Shown here: piece after piece, positions 18,951 through 26,301 of the stretch | Layout of the letters: each line of letters starts with the position of its first letter | Numbering within the stretch: the stretch's first letter is position 1 | Assembly: GCF_012926615.1 (NCBI RefSeq) | Contig: NZ_JABBNU010000004.1 | Span: 186,001-250,000 of the forward strand | DNA length: 64,000 nt | From: Marinigracilibium pacificum | GTDB taxonomy: Bacteria > Bacteroidota > Bacteroidia > Cytophagales > Cyclobacteriaceae | Reading direction: 5' to 3' | Translations under genes and position numbers: made by a program | Notes under the pieces: generated by a model | What the model saw: only the letters and a program-made list of their open reading frames with translations | Told to the model about the DNA's origin: nothing | Database searches by the model: none

Positions 18951-18970
18951 ATATGAATTAACTTTTGTTT
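18951..18970 (+). promoter_or_regulatory. Upstream box of sulfatase 3
   Basis: ATATGAATTAACTTTTGTTT, 102 nt before the sulfatase ATG. It keeps the ATGAATTAACTT core of the DUF3604 boxes, and the gene also has their CACGATCTATG start context. Confidence 0.45.
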
Positions 18971-19052
18971 TAGTAAAACCAATTGCCATCTAGTCTTCCT
19001 TACCACCACATTCTATTGAAATTGAATTACTAGTAATTTAAAAACACGATCT

Positions 19053-20588
19053 ATGAAAAAATTAAAAAGCATCTTTTTCATCCTGGCATTTGTGTTTCTA
19101 GCTCCGGCGCTTATTTGTCAGAATAAGGACAAACCAAATATTTTGGTAATTTGGGGCGATGATGTGGGTATGTGGAATATTTCAGCTTACCATAGAGGAA
19201 TGATGGGTGGAACAACCCCGAATATCGATCGAATTGGAAAAGAGGGAATGATCTTTATGGATCATTATGCCCAGGCATCATGTACAGCAGGCAGAGCGGC
19301 TTTCATACTAGGCCAGTATCCGATGAGAACCGGTTTAAGTACCGTTGGGTTACCCGGAGCTAAAGAAGGGATCCAGGATAGTGATCCTACACTTGCTCAG
19401 ATGTTAAAAGCAGTTGGGTATCGAACTGGTCAATTTGGCAAAAACCACCTTGGAGACAGAGATGAACACTTACCTACTGCTCACGGGTTTGATGAATTTT
19501 ATGGAATTCTTTACCATCTTAATGCCGGTGAATATCCTGAGCAATATGACTACCCAAAAGATCCTGAGGTTCTAAAACAATTAAAACTTAATCAAAGAGG
19601 AATAATTCATTCAAAAGCTACTGGAAATGGTAAGCAGGAAATTAAAGATTTAGGTCCTTGGGGAACAGAAGTTCAGCGTAATCTGGATCAGCAGGTCCTA
19701 GAAGAATCAAAACGATTTATCCGTGATGCTGTTAAAGATGACGAGCCATTTTTTGTCTGGCATAACACGACAAGAATGCATTACAGAACCAACTTGAATG
19801 ATGAATACCAGGGTAAGAGTGGGTATGGTTTGTATGCAGATGGTATGATGGAATTGGATGATGATGTGGGAGAATTACTTAATCTTCTTGAAGAGCTCGG
19901 GGTTGATGAAAATACGATTGTAATGTTCTCAACAGATAATGGAGCCGCATCAAACAGTTGGCCTGATGGAGGAAACCATCCTTTCCATGGTCAAAAAGGT
20001 GTTGGTGGCTGGGAAGGCGGTTTTCGAGTTCCCGTTTTAGTGAAATGGGATGGCCATATCCCTGCAGGAACTACTACAGGTGAATTTATGACAATGGAAG
20101 ATTGGGTACCTACACTTATGTCATGGGTTGGTCAAACTGATGTCAAAGAGAAACTACTTAATGGACATTCAATTGGCGGCAAATCATTTAAAGTCCATCT
20201 GGATGGCTATGACCAAAGTGATATTTTATTAAATAATGGAAAGAGTAAACGTAAAGAGTTTTATTATTTTACAGAAACTACTTTACATGGTATGCGATAT
20301 GGAGATTGGAAAGTGCTTTTCAGAGATCAAAAACACTGGTTCCGTTCTCCTCAGCCATTATTATCAACACCAATCGTAACTAATTTAAAACTAGATCCTT
20401 TTGAACGATTTCACGATGCTCGAGGATATGATGAGTGGGCTGAAAACAGAAGTTGGGTACTTGGCCAGATAGGTAGCCATTTAGGATCCTTTTTGGAAAC
20501 TTTTAAGGAATACCCTCCCAGCCAAGAAAGTTTTTCTATTCAGTTAGGTGACTTTAATTCAATGCTCAATATGGTGACTTCGGATTAA
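19053..20588 (+). CDS. Exported arylsulfatase-family sulfatase (paralog 3)
   Basis: 511 residues. Signal peptide MKKLKSIFFILAFVFLAPAL with cleavage near ICQ. Metal-site motif [10 protein letters not shown]. The signature [10 protein letters not shown] holds the Cys77 to be made formylglycine. FGKNHLGD and STDNGAASNSWPDGG follow. It should hydrolyse sulfate esters in the envelope. Unlike sulfatases 1 and 2 it carries the start context CACGATCTATGAAA and the leader box of the DUF3604 genes, which suggests that it belongs to the same regulon. A strong hairpin terminator follows. The subfamily and substrate cannot be assigned by eye. Confidence 0.92.
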   Translation: MKKLKSIFFILAFVFLAPALICQNKDKPNILVIWGDDVGMWNISAYHRGMMGGTTPNIDRIGKEGMIFMDHYAQASCTAGRAAFILGQYPMRTGLSTVGLPGAKEGIQDSDPTLAQMLKAVGYRTGQFGKNHLGDRDEHLPTAHGFDEFYGILYHLNAGEYPEQYDYPKDPEVLKQLKLNQRGIIHSKATGNGKQEIKDLGPWGTEVQRNLDQQVLEESKRFIRDAVKDDEPFFVWHNTTRMHYRTNLNDEYQGKSGYGLYADGMMELDDDVGELLNLLEELGVDENTIVMFSTDNGAASNSWPDGGNHPFHGQKGVGGWEGGFRVPVLVKWDGHIPAGTTTGEFMTMEDWVPTLMSWVGQTDVKEKLLNGHSIGGKSFKVHLDGYDQSDILLNNGKSKRKEFYYFTETTLHGMRYGDWKVLFRDQKHWFRSPQPLLSTPIVTNLKLDPFERFHDARGYDEWAENRSWVLGQIGSHLGSFLETFKEYPPSQESFSIQLGDFNSMLNMVTSD

Positions 20589-20597
20589 ATTAATAAG

Positions 20598-20646
20598 TCA
20601 GATAGATTCATGGTACTAAAATATAACATGAATCTATCTGATTTTT
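20598..20646 (+). terminator. Terminator after sulfatase 3
   Basis: Perfect 14-bp stem TCAGATAGATTCAT (20598-20611) / ATGAATCTATCTGA (20628-20641) with a 16-nt loop, followed by a T run. Confidence 0.85.
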
Positions 20647-20863
20647 CTTAATGATATTTTTAAGTAAATTTTACTATTAAATATTTCAACATTTCGGTTG
20701 ATTTTTAGTGTTGGTTAGAAATTGAAATAACTTCATAATTTTAAAGCGAACTACCCTAAACCCTTCTGATCTTTGATTTCTTTTAGTTCAATTATTTCCT
20801 GAGAACGAAATCATATATCCAAAACCGTAACTTGTCATTTAAATCATTAGGCATATTTGTATA

Positions 20864-20884
20864 AATGATTTAACTTATATATAG
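20864..20884 (+). promoter_or_regulatory. Upstream box of the barrel-parvulin-HupE operon
   Basis: AATGATTTAACTTATATATAG, one substitution within the AATGAATTAACTTATATA core, 127 nt before the ATG at 20991. It links this operon to the DUF3604 and sulfatase genes as one probable regulon. Confidence 0.45.
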
Positions 20885-20990
20885 TATGTCTATAACCCTA
20901 TCATGATTGATAAAGTGATAATTTTGATATGCTATTTATTAATTCATTTAAAGCCCAAAGTATGAAACTATGGTACAACCGTTACAAAAT

Positions 20991-21818
20991 ATGAGATTAT
21001 TGTATTCCTTAATTTTCTTTATTTTTTTAAGCTTCAGTGCTAATGCACAAGAGGAAGACAAAAAGGAAGAGCAAATTGATACAAAATCAGGATCAGAAGC
21101 TGAAGAACTGGCAAAAAAACTGGCTAATCCAATAGCTTCATTAATATCTATACCTTTACAAAACAACACAGACTTTGGTATTGGTGAACTTGAGGGAACC
21201 AGAAATACCTTAAATATTCAACCTGTGGTTCCAATCAGATTAGGTGATAACTTAAACCTGATAACACGGTATATTTTCCCAGTTGTTACACAGTATAACA
21301 TTACTGGTGTCGGTGAGAAACAAAGTGGCCTAAGTGATGCTGTTGTATCAGCTTTCTTTTCTCCGAGTAATTCTAAAAACTTAACCTGGGGTATTGGCCC
21401 TGTATTTTTGCTACCAATTGGCACTGATGACCTTCTTACAACTGATAAATTTGGCGTTGGCCCAACAGCTGTAGCATTAACTCAAACTAACGGGTGGACA
21501 ATTGGAGGTTTGATAAATCAGATTTGGTCTGTTTCAGGTAATGAAGACCGTGCAGACGTCAGTCAAATGTTTGTTCAGCCTTTTGTGGTATATAACTGGA
21601 AATCCGGGGCTGGTCTTGGGGCTAATTTAGAATGGACACAAAATTGGGAGACTTCCGAATCTACTATCTGGTTAAATCCAACATTCAGTGCCGTGAGTTC
21701 TATGGGAAACCAGAAATTTCAGTTAGTTATAGGTCCCAGATTTAATCTCGATGCCCCCGATGGAGCAAAGGCTGACCTAGGAGGCAGGGCAGTACTAATT
21801 TTCTTATTTCCTAAATAG
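20991..21818 (+). CDS. Outer-membrane barrel of the phenol-degradation MetA-like / 'neuromedin U' type
   Basis: 275 residues from ATG 20991, chosen over the ATG at 20970 because it starts the signal peptide MRLLYSLIFFIFLSFSANA. After an acidic Glu/Lys linker (residues about 21-45) come repeated amphipathic strands with motifs such as NIQPVVPI, GLSDAVVSAFFSP and VGPTAVALTQ. The C-terminus is AVLIFLFPK. Proteins of this kind are often annotated as putative transporters or 'neuromedin U' in marine bacteria. A passive channel role is a guess. It is the first gene of a same-strand run with the parvulin, HupE/UreJ and Omp85-like genes. Confidence 0.6.
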   Translation: MRLLYSLIFFIFLSFSANAQEEDKKEEQIDTKSGSEAEELAKKLANPIASLISIPLQNNTDFGIGELEGTRNTLNIQPVVPIRLGDNLNLITRYIFPVVTQYNITGVGEKQSGLSDAVVSAFFSPSNSKNLTWGIGPVFLLPIGTDDLLTTDKFGVGPTAVALTQTNGWTIGGLINQIWSVSGNEDRADVSQMFVQPFVVYNWKSGAGLGANLEWTQNWETSESTIWLNPTFSAVSSMGNQKFQLVIGPRFNLDAPDGAKADLGGRAVLIFLFPK

Positions 21819-21873
21819 GTTGAACAAAAAAATGTCAGTATTTTATTAGTATCTACCAAACCAGTTTTTGATA

Positions 21874-22746
21874 ATGAAAAGATTTTTAAAAGAACCATTT
21901 CTTCATTTTGTATTAATTGGGTTCGCCATATTTATTGTTTATGCTTTGACTGTGGATGATAATGACTCTGAAAATGCAATTATTATCGATAATAGTGACA
22001 TCAGTCATATGGTTTCAATCTGGGAGTTGCAATGGCAAAGAAAACCTACTACCGAAGAACTATCCGGACTTATAAGTAAAACACTCAAACAGGAAATCAT
22101 GTATCGGGAAGCATTAAAAATGAATCTTGATCATAATGATGAAGTGATTAAGCGCAGGCTTGCTCAAAAAATGGATTTTATAACCAGCGATGTATCTGCA
22201 ATGGTAAATAATCCAACTGACAAAGACTTGAAAAATTATTACAATAAGTATTCTGAAAGGTATATGCGGCCCGCTCAATATAGCTTTTACCAGATTTGTT
22301 TCACTTTTGATAACCACTCAGATCCGGTCAATCAAGCCAAATCAGTTTTAGAAGAGCATGGTAATGTTTCAATTGAGGAATTCACAAAATTAGGTGACCC
22401 ACTACCCTTTCCTTTTTATTATGAAAGTATCTATGCCAATAAGCTTAATTCAGAACTTGGTGGAAACATTGCTGAAACAATGGAAGGATTACCATTAAAT
22501 CAATGGACCGGTCCTGTTGAATCAGGTTTTGGAACCCATCTTGTCTATATCACCGAGAAAATTGAACCTCAACTACCCTCTTTCACTCAAATGAAAGATG
22601 TGATAAAGAGAGATTATGACTATGATATGGAACAGGAAAGTCGTGAAAAGATTTATGAAAATTTAAAAAGTAGCTATAACATTAAGCTTGAGGCAGATAT
22701 CAATAAAGAGTTAAGAGAAAAGATTTTAAAAGAATTCGGTAGCTAA
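21874..22746 (+). CDS. Membrane-anchored parvulin-type peptidyl-prolyl isomerase
   Basis: 290 residues from ATG 21874. A single N-terminal helix (FLHFVLIGFAIFIVYAL) anchors the protein with the rest in the periplasm. The middle has a SurA/PpiD-like helical chaperone segment (residues about 35-125). The C-terminal half carries the parvulin-like core (AQYSFYQICF, then GNIAETMEGLPLNQW, then GPVESGFGTHLVYITEK). It probably folds or inserts exported partners. Its place directly before a HupE/UreJ gene and near DUF3604 and sulfatase genes suggests a dedicated chaperone, which is inference. The spacing to HupE/UreJ is 17 nt. Confidence 0.8.
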   Translation: MKRFLKEPFLHFVLIGFAIFIVYALTVDDNDSENAIIIDNSDISHMVSIWELQWQRKPTTEELSGLISKTLKQEIMYREALKMNLDHNDEVIKRRLAQKMDFITSDVSAMVNNPTDKDLKNYYNKYSERYMRPAQYSFYQICFTFDNHSDPVNQAKSVLEEHGNVSIEEFTKLGDPLPFPFYYESIYANKLNSELGGNIAETMEGLPLNQWTGPVESGFGTHLVYITEKIEPQLPSFTQMKDVIKRDYDYDMEQESREKIYENLKSSYNIKLEADINKELREKILKEFGS

Positions 22747-22763
22747 CATAAATTGAATTAAAG

Positions 22764-23750
22764 ATGATTAAGCGATATTATTTATTAATCTTATTCTTGT
22801 TTCTGCCTGAATTTCTTTTTTCACATGAAATGAGGCCTGCCTATCTCCATATCAAGCAGGTAAATGAAACGACCTACCATGTATTCTGGAAGATCCCTCG
22901 CCGAGGCGATATGGTGATTCGGTTGAGTCCCGTTTTTCCGGAATCATCATCATTAAATGAGTTTGCATTGCCTAAGCTGATGGATGGCGCAATGCTTTAT
23001 TCTTATTCTTTGGTTACAGAAACTCCCTTAGAGGGTCAAAAAGTTACTATCGATGGATTACAAAAGACCATGATCGATGTGCTTGTAAATGTAGACTATC
23101 TTAATGGAGAAAAGGTGTCATTTATGCTGAAACCTGATGATACGGAAAAAATCATACCCGGAAAGATGAGTACTTTTGCCGTTATCAAAAATTACACAGT
23201 GCTGGGTGTAGAACATATCTGGTTTGGTATTGATCATTTACTCTTTGTCCTCGCCCTGATTATTATTACCAAAGGATTTAAAAAGATTGTAAAAACGATC
23301 ACAGCCTTTACCATTGCTCATAGTATTACCCTGAGTATGGCTGTTTTAGGATTTGCAAATTTACCAGGTCCACCTGTCGAAGCGGTCATTGCTTTAAGTA
23401 TTGTGTTTCTTGCAATTGAAATAATTAAAAATGCCAATGGTAAAGAAACAATTACAAGTAAGAAACCCTGGTTAGTAGCATTTACATTTGGATTATTGCA
23501 TGGCTTTGGATTTGCCGGAGCATTAGCAGAAGTTGGCCTTCCACAAACTGATATACCCTTGGCGCTAGCCTTTTTTAATATTGGTGTAGAGCTCGGACAA
23601 ATTGCCTTTGTAATTTTGGTTCTATTAATTATTAAAGCATTATCATACAAAGAAAACTGGCCTTTGATATTAAAGAAAGCTCCTGCTTATGCCATTGGAT
23701 CTTTAGCTGCATTCTGGACTATCCAGAGAATTGCCGGGTTCTGGTTTTAA
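22764..23750 (+). CDS. HupE/UreJ-family membrane protein with extracytoplasmic N-terminal domain
   Basis: 328 residues. The signal peptide (YYLLILFLFLPEFLFS) is followed by a beta-rich extracytoplasmic domain of about 120 residues beginning HEMRPAYLHI. A six-helix membrane domain follows. It has family-type His motifs VEHIWFGIDHLLF, TIAHSITLS and GLLHGFGFAGA. HupE and UreJ are known or proposed nickel permeases of hydrogenase and urease operons. This longer HupE/UreJ_2 type has no proven substrate. No hydrogenase or urease gene is nearby, so a metal supply role for the DUF3604 enzymes is possible but unproven. It follows the parvulin by 17 nt. Confidence 0.82.
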   Translation: MIKRYYLLILFLFLPEFLFSHEMRPAYLHIKQVNETTYHVFWKIPRRGDMVIRLSPVFPESSSLNEFALPKLMDGAMLYSYSLVTETPLEGQKVTIDGLQKTMIDVLVNVDYLNGEKVSFMLKPDDTEKIIPGKMSTFAVIKNYTVLGVEHIWFGIDHLLFVLALIIITKGFKKIVKTITAFTIAHSITLSMAVLGFANLPGPPVEAVIALSIVFLAIEIIKNANGKETITSKKPWLVAFTFGLLHGFGFAGALAEVGLPQTDIPLALAFFNIGVELGQIAFVILVLLIIKALSYKENWPLILKKAPAYAIGSLAAFWTIQRIAGFWF

Positions 23751-23767
23751 TTATAATTAATAAAGTG

Positions 23768-24829
23768 ATGGTCAAAAAAAAATATTCCTACTTATTGATT
23801 ATCAGCTTATTATATTTAATTCCGTTTAAATCAGATTGTCAGGAAAAGCTTAATAATGATAAAAAATTCAGGGTAGTTGCTCTACCAACCATAGACTACA
23901 ACAGGTCATTAGGATTCAAGATAGGTGCTACAAGTATGGGTTTCTTTGACCTAAACGAAAAGGACTCCATTTCACCAGTTTCATCTGTTGGTTTAATGGG
24001 GTTTTGGTCTACAAATAACTCCTGGGTTGTAATGGCACATACTCAGTTATTTTTATCAGAAAACAAATATCGAATAAAAGCTGCAGCAGGCCTGGTAGAC
24101 TTCAACTCTCAATACTATGAAGAAGATGTTTTTCCGGGTGGTTTATTTGTTGATTTTAATACAACTTCAGATTTCGTCTACTTCTTATTTGCTTTTAAGT
24201 TACGTAAGAATTTATACCTTGGTCCGCAGGTATTATTTTCTAAAAGAGAAACTCTATTTGATCTACCAGGAGATTCCGGTAATGAACAAAGGGCATTTAA
24301 CGGACTTGGTGGTGCATTAGAGTGGGATGACAGATCAAATGTGTACAATTCTCATTCGGGTTTATATGCGAAGCTATCCGGATTTAGCTACAATGACTGG
24401 CTTGGGTCGGATGTTGAGTTTAATAACCTCCAACTAGAAATAAACAAGTATTTTCCATTAGATTCAAACCGAACCATTGCTACCAGGTTTTTTGGGTATT
24501 TTGCTCTTGGAAATAATATTCCCTTCGAAGCTCAGCGTTCTGTAGGAAGAAAAGACATTAGAGGCTATACACAAGGTGAATTCAGAGGAGAGCAAATTAT
24601 ATCAGCTCAAGCAGAATACCGATGGACTTTCTATAATAAATGGGGAATGGTTGCTTTTGCAGGATTGGCTATTTCTAATGACCCCGAAGGCTGGAGTCAG
24701 TTGTTACCAGGCGGTGGTGCCGGCATAAGATACATGATGATCCCTGATAAGCGCATCAATGCAGGTATTGATATTGCTGGTGGTGTTCGTGACTGGGGAA
24801 TCTATTTCAGGATAACAGAGGCATTTTGA
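23768..24829 (+). CDS. BamA/TamA (Omp85)-like outer-membrane barrel without POTRA repeats
   Basis: 353 residues from ATG 23768 (a GTG precedes it in frame at 23765). A signal segment (YSYLLIISLLYLI) is present. The body is a surface-antigen/Omp85-type barrel. Early strands contain ALPTIDYNRSLGFKIGATS. Later come LEWDDRSNVYNSHSG, VGRKDIRGYTQGEFRG and GGGAGIRYMM, close to family motifs around the sixth extracellular loop. The protein ends in an aromatic strand (WGIYFRITEAF). There is no room for POTRA domains, so it is not BamA itself. It closes the parvulin-HupE operon (14-nt spacing) and its stop lies inside a terminator stem. Confidence 0.7.
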   Translation: MVKKKYSYLLIISLLYLIPFKSDCQEKLNNDKKFRVVALPTIDYNRSLGFKIGATSMGFFDLNEKDSISPVSSVGLMGFWSTNNSWVVMAHTQLFLSENKYRIKAAAGLVDFNSQYYEEDVFPGGLFVDFNTTSDFVYFLFAFKLRKNLYLGPQVLFSKRETLFDLPGDSGNEQRAFNGLGGALEWDDRSNVYNSHSGLYAKLSGFSYNDWLGSDVEFNNLQLEINKYFPLDSNRTIATRFFGYFALGNNIPFEAQRSVGRKDIRGYTQGEFRGEQIISAQAEYRWTFYNKWGMVAFAGLAISNDPEGWSQLLPGGGAGIRYMMIPDKRINAGIDIAGGVRDWGIYFRITEAF

Positions 24830-24858
24830 AGCAATACTTTTTCTATTGTATTGCTTCA
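24827..24858 (+). terminator. Terminator overlapping the stop of the Omp85-like gene
   Basis: Perfect 11-bp stem TGAAGCAATAC / GTATTGCTTCA whose first three bases are the TGA stop codon. The T run comes about 12 nt later, so it is a somewhat imperfect intrinsic terminator. Confidence 0.7.
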
Positions 24859-25148
24859 ATTGTAATTGATTTTTTCAATAATAAGTTAATCTTGTAAATC
24901 GTATAACTTATAATCTTCATTATTCATAAAATAAATTCCTGCCTGGCAGTAGGCTTCTACTCAATGTTTATTCATTATTCCTATTATAAGATACTATACA
25001 TATTATAATAATCAATGAAAAAATTTAATTATTTCGATACGACAATTATATAAAAGTGATATCAAATTATAAGATTCATTGATAGTGATTAGTGGTAATT
25101 GCATAATTTTATTTTCATGCTATATTGTTGTTTTAAACTAATATAAGC
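24830..25148. other. AT-rich intergenic region before the DUF418 gene
   Basis: Apart from the terminator at its left end and a short imperfect ATAAGTT/AACTTAT inverted repeat near 24,881-24,911, I see nothing in these 319 nt. The promoter of the DUF418 gene must lie here, but no element can be called. Confidence 0.4.
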
Positions 25149-26294
25149 ATGAGCCAAAATATTCGATTACCCCATTTAGATGCTATCAGAGGTCTAGCCT
25201 TATGGGGAATTTTTATTGTAAATATTGTCTGGTTTTCGTTTCCATCTGAATATTTTGGAGAACTGTATGGCGGTGGACCACATTGGTACAATGACTTTAT
25301 AAATTTTCTCAGGACTGAATTATTTGGAGGTCGTACAGCAACTATTTTTGCTTTATTATTTGGTCTGGGAATGGGCATGCAGTGGAATAAATGGAAAAGT
25401 TCTTCTATTTTATTAAAGAGAAATATAGTTCTTGCTTTATTTGGAATACTTCATATAATCCTTTTATTAGGTGGAGATATATTATTGGATTATGCATTAT
25501 TTGGGCTGATTGGTATTGTACTTATCCGTCTTCCAAAAAGAATAATATTGGTAACAGCCATAATGATTGCACTATATCCATCGATGCTTATTCTATTTAG
25601 ACACTTAGAATGGATAGAAGCTGCAGGAAACGCACCAGCAATGGGAATATCTGTTGATGAAAAGATTGAACTTTTTAAGAATGGTCCGTTTTGGCAACAA
25701 TGTCTTTTCAGAATAAAACAATATCAAATAATCTGGCAAAACCCATGGGTGATTAATTTTTACTTCCCTCCTGTATTCGCTTGTTATGTTTTTGGGATTT
25801 ACTTAAGTAAAACCAACTTCTTGAATTCGTTATCAGATCAATCCAGATATTGGAAAATTTTTATTCCTGCCCTGATATACAAGATTGCTATTACTTTAAT
25901 TAACCATCTATCTATAACTTGGATGGTTGAGTTTAAGTCAACAATAGTTTTTCAGATACTCATGCAATGGGATCAGTATGTAACTTCAGCTATCCTTGTG
26001 ATTTTGGTCATTCTAACCATTAATACAACTTTTGGAAAACGGTTATGGTATCCTTTCAGGCTCTTGGGTCAGATGTCATTAACAACCTATATTCTTGAAA
26101 GTGTTTTATCAAGCATTCTATTTTACTCATTTGGATTTGGTCTGTATAATGAATTAAGTCCGCTAGCAATACAGCTTTATTGCCTGTTTTTTACAATTAT
26201 GATTATCGCTTTTAATTATTTCTGGCTTAAGCGATTCGAAAGAGGCCCATTGGAGACCATCTGGAGGAAACTAAGTTATCCTGACAAGATGTAA
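25149..26294 (+). CDS. DUF418 family polytopic membrane protein (YeiB-like)
   Basis: 381 residues with about nine to ten hydrophobic helices. The N-terminal signature IRLPHLDAIRGLALWGIFIV and the C-terminal LLGQMSLTTYILESVLSS with a following FGFGL are typical of the DUF418/YeiB family. This family belongs to the acyltransferase-3-like membrane fold. Members are thought to be transport or acyl-transfer related, but no function is proven. It stands alone on the plus strand and converges with the efflux operon, with only 7 nt between the two stop codons. Confidence 0.85.
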   Translation: MSQNIRLPHLDAIRGLALWGIFIVNIVWFSFPSEYFGELYGGGPHWYNDFINFLRTELFGGRTATIFALLFGLGMGMQWNKWKSSSILLKRNIVLALFGILHIILLLGGDILLDYALFGLIGIVLIRLPKRIILVTAIMIALYPSMLILFRHLEWIEAAGNAPAMGISVDEKIELFKNGPFWQQCLFRIKQYQIIWQNPWVINFYFPPVFACYVFGIYLSKTNFLNSLSDQSRYWKIFIPALIYKIAITLINHLSITWMVEFKSTIVFQILMQWDQYVTSAILVILVILTINTTFGKRLWYPFRLLGQMSLTTYILESVLSSILFYSFGFGLYNELSPLAIQLYCLFFTIMIIAFNYFWLKRFERGPLETIWRKLSYPDKM

Positions 26295-26301
26295 TATTAG
26301 G

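Larger units (their letters stand above)
20589..20990. other. Intergenic region between sulfatase 3 and the barrel-parvulin-HupE operon
   Basis: 402 nt without a gene. It holds the sulfatase 3 terminator near its left end and a copy of the locus box near 20,864. The AT-rich stretch between them shows nothing I can name. Confidence 0.5.

Noticed and set aside
22764-23750. HupE/UreJ as part of a hydrogenase or urease cluster
   Set aside because: No hydrogenase or urease subunit or nickel chaperone is present anywhere in the window.
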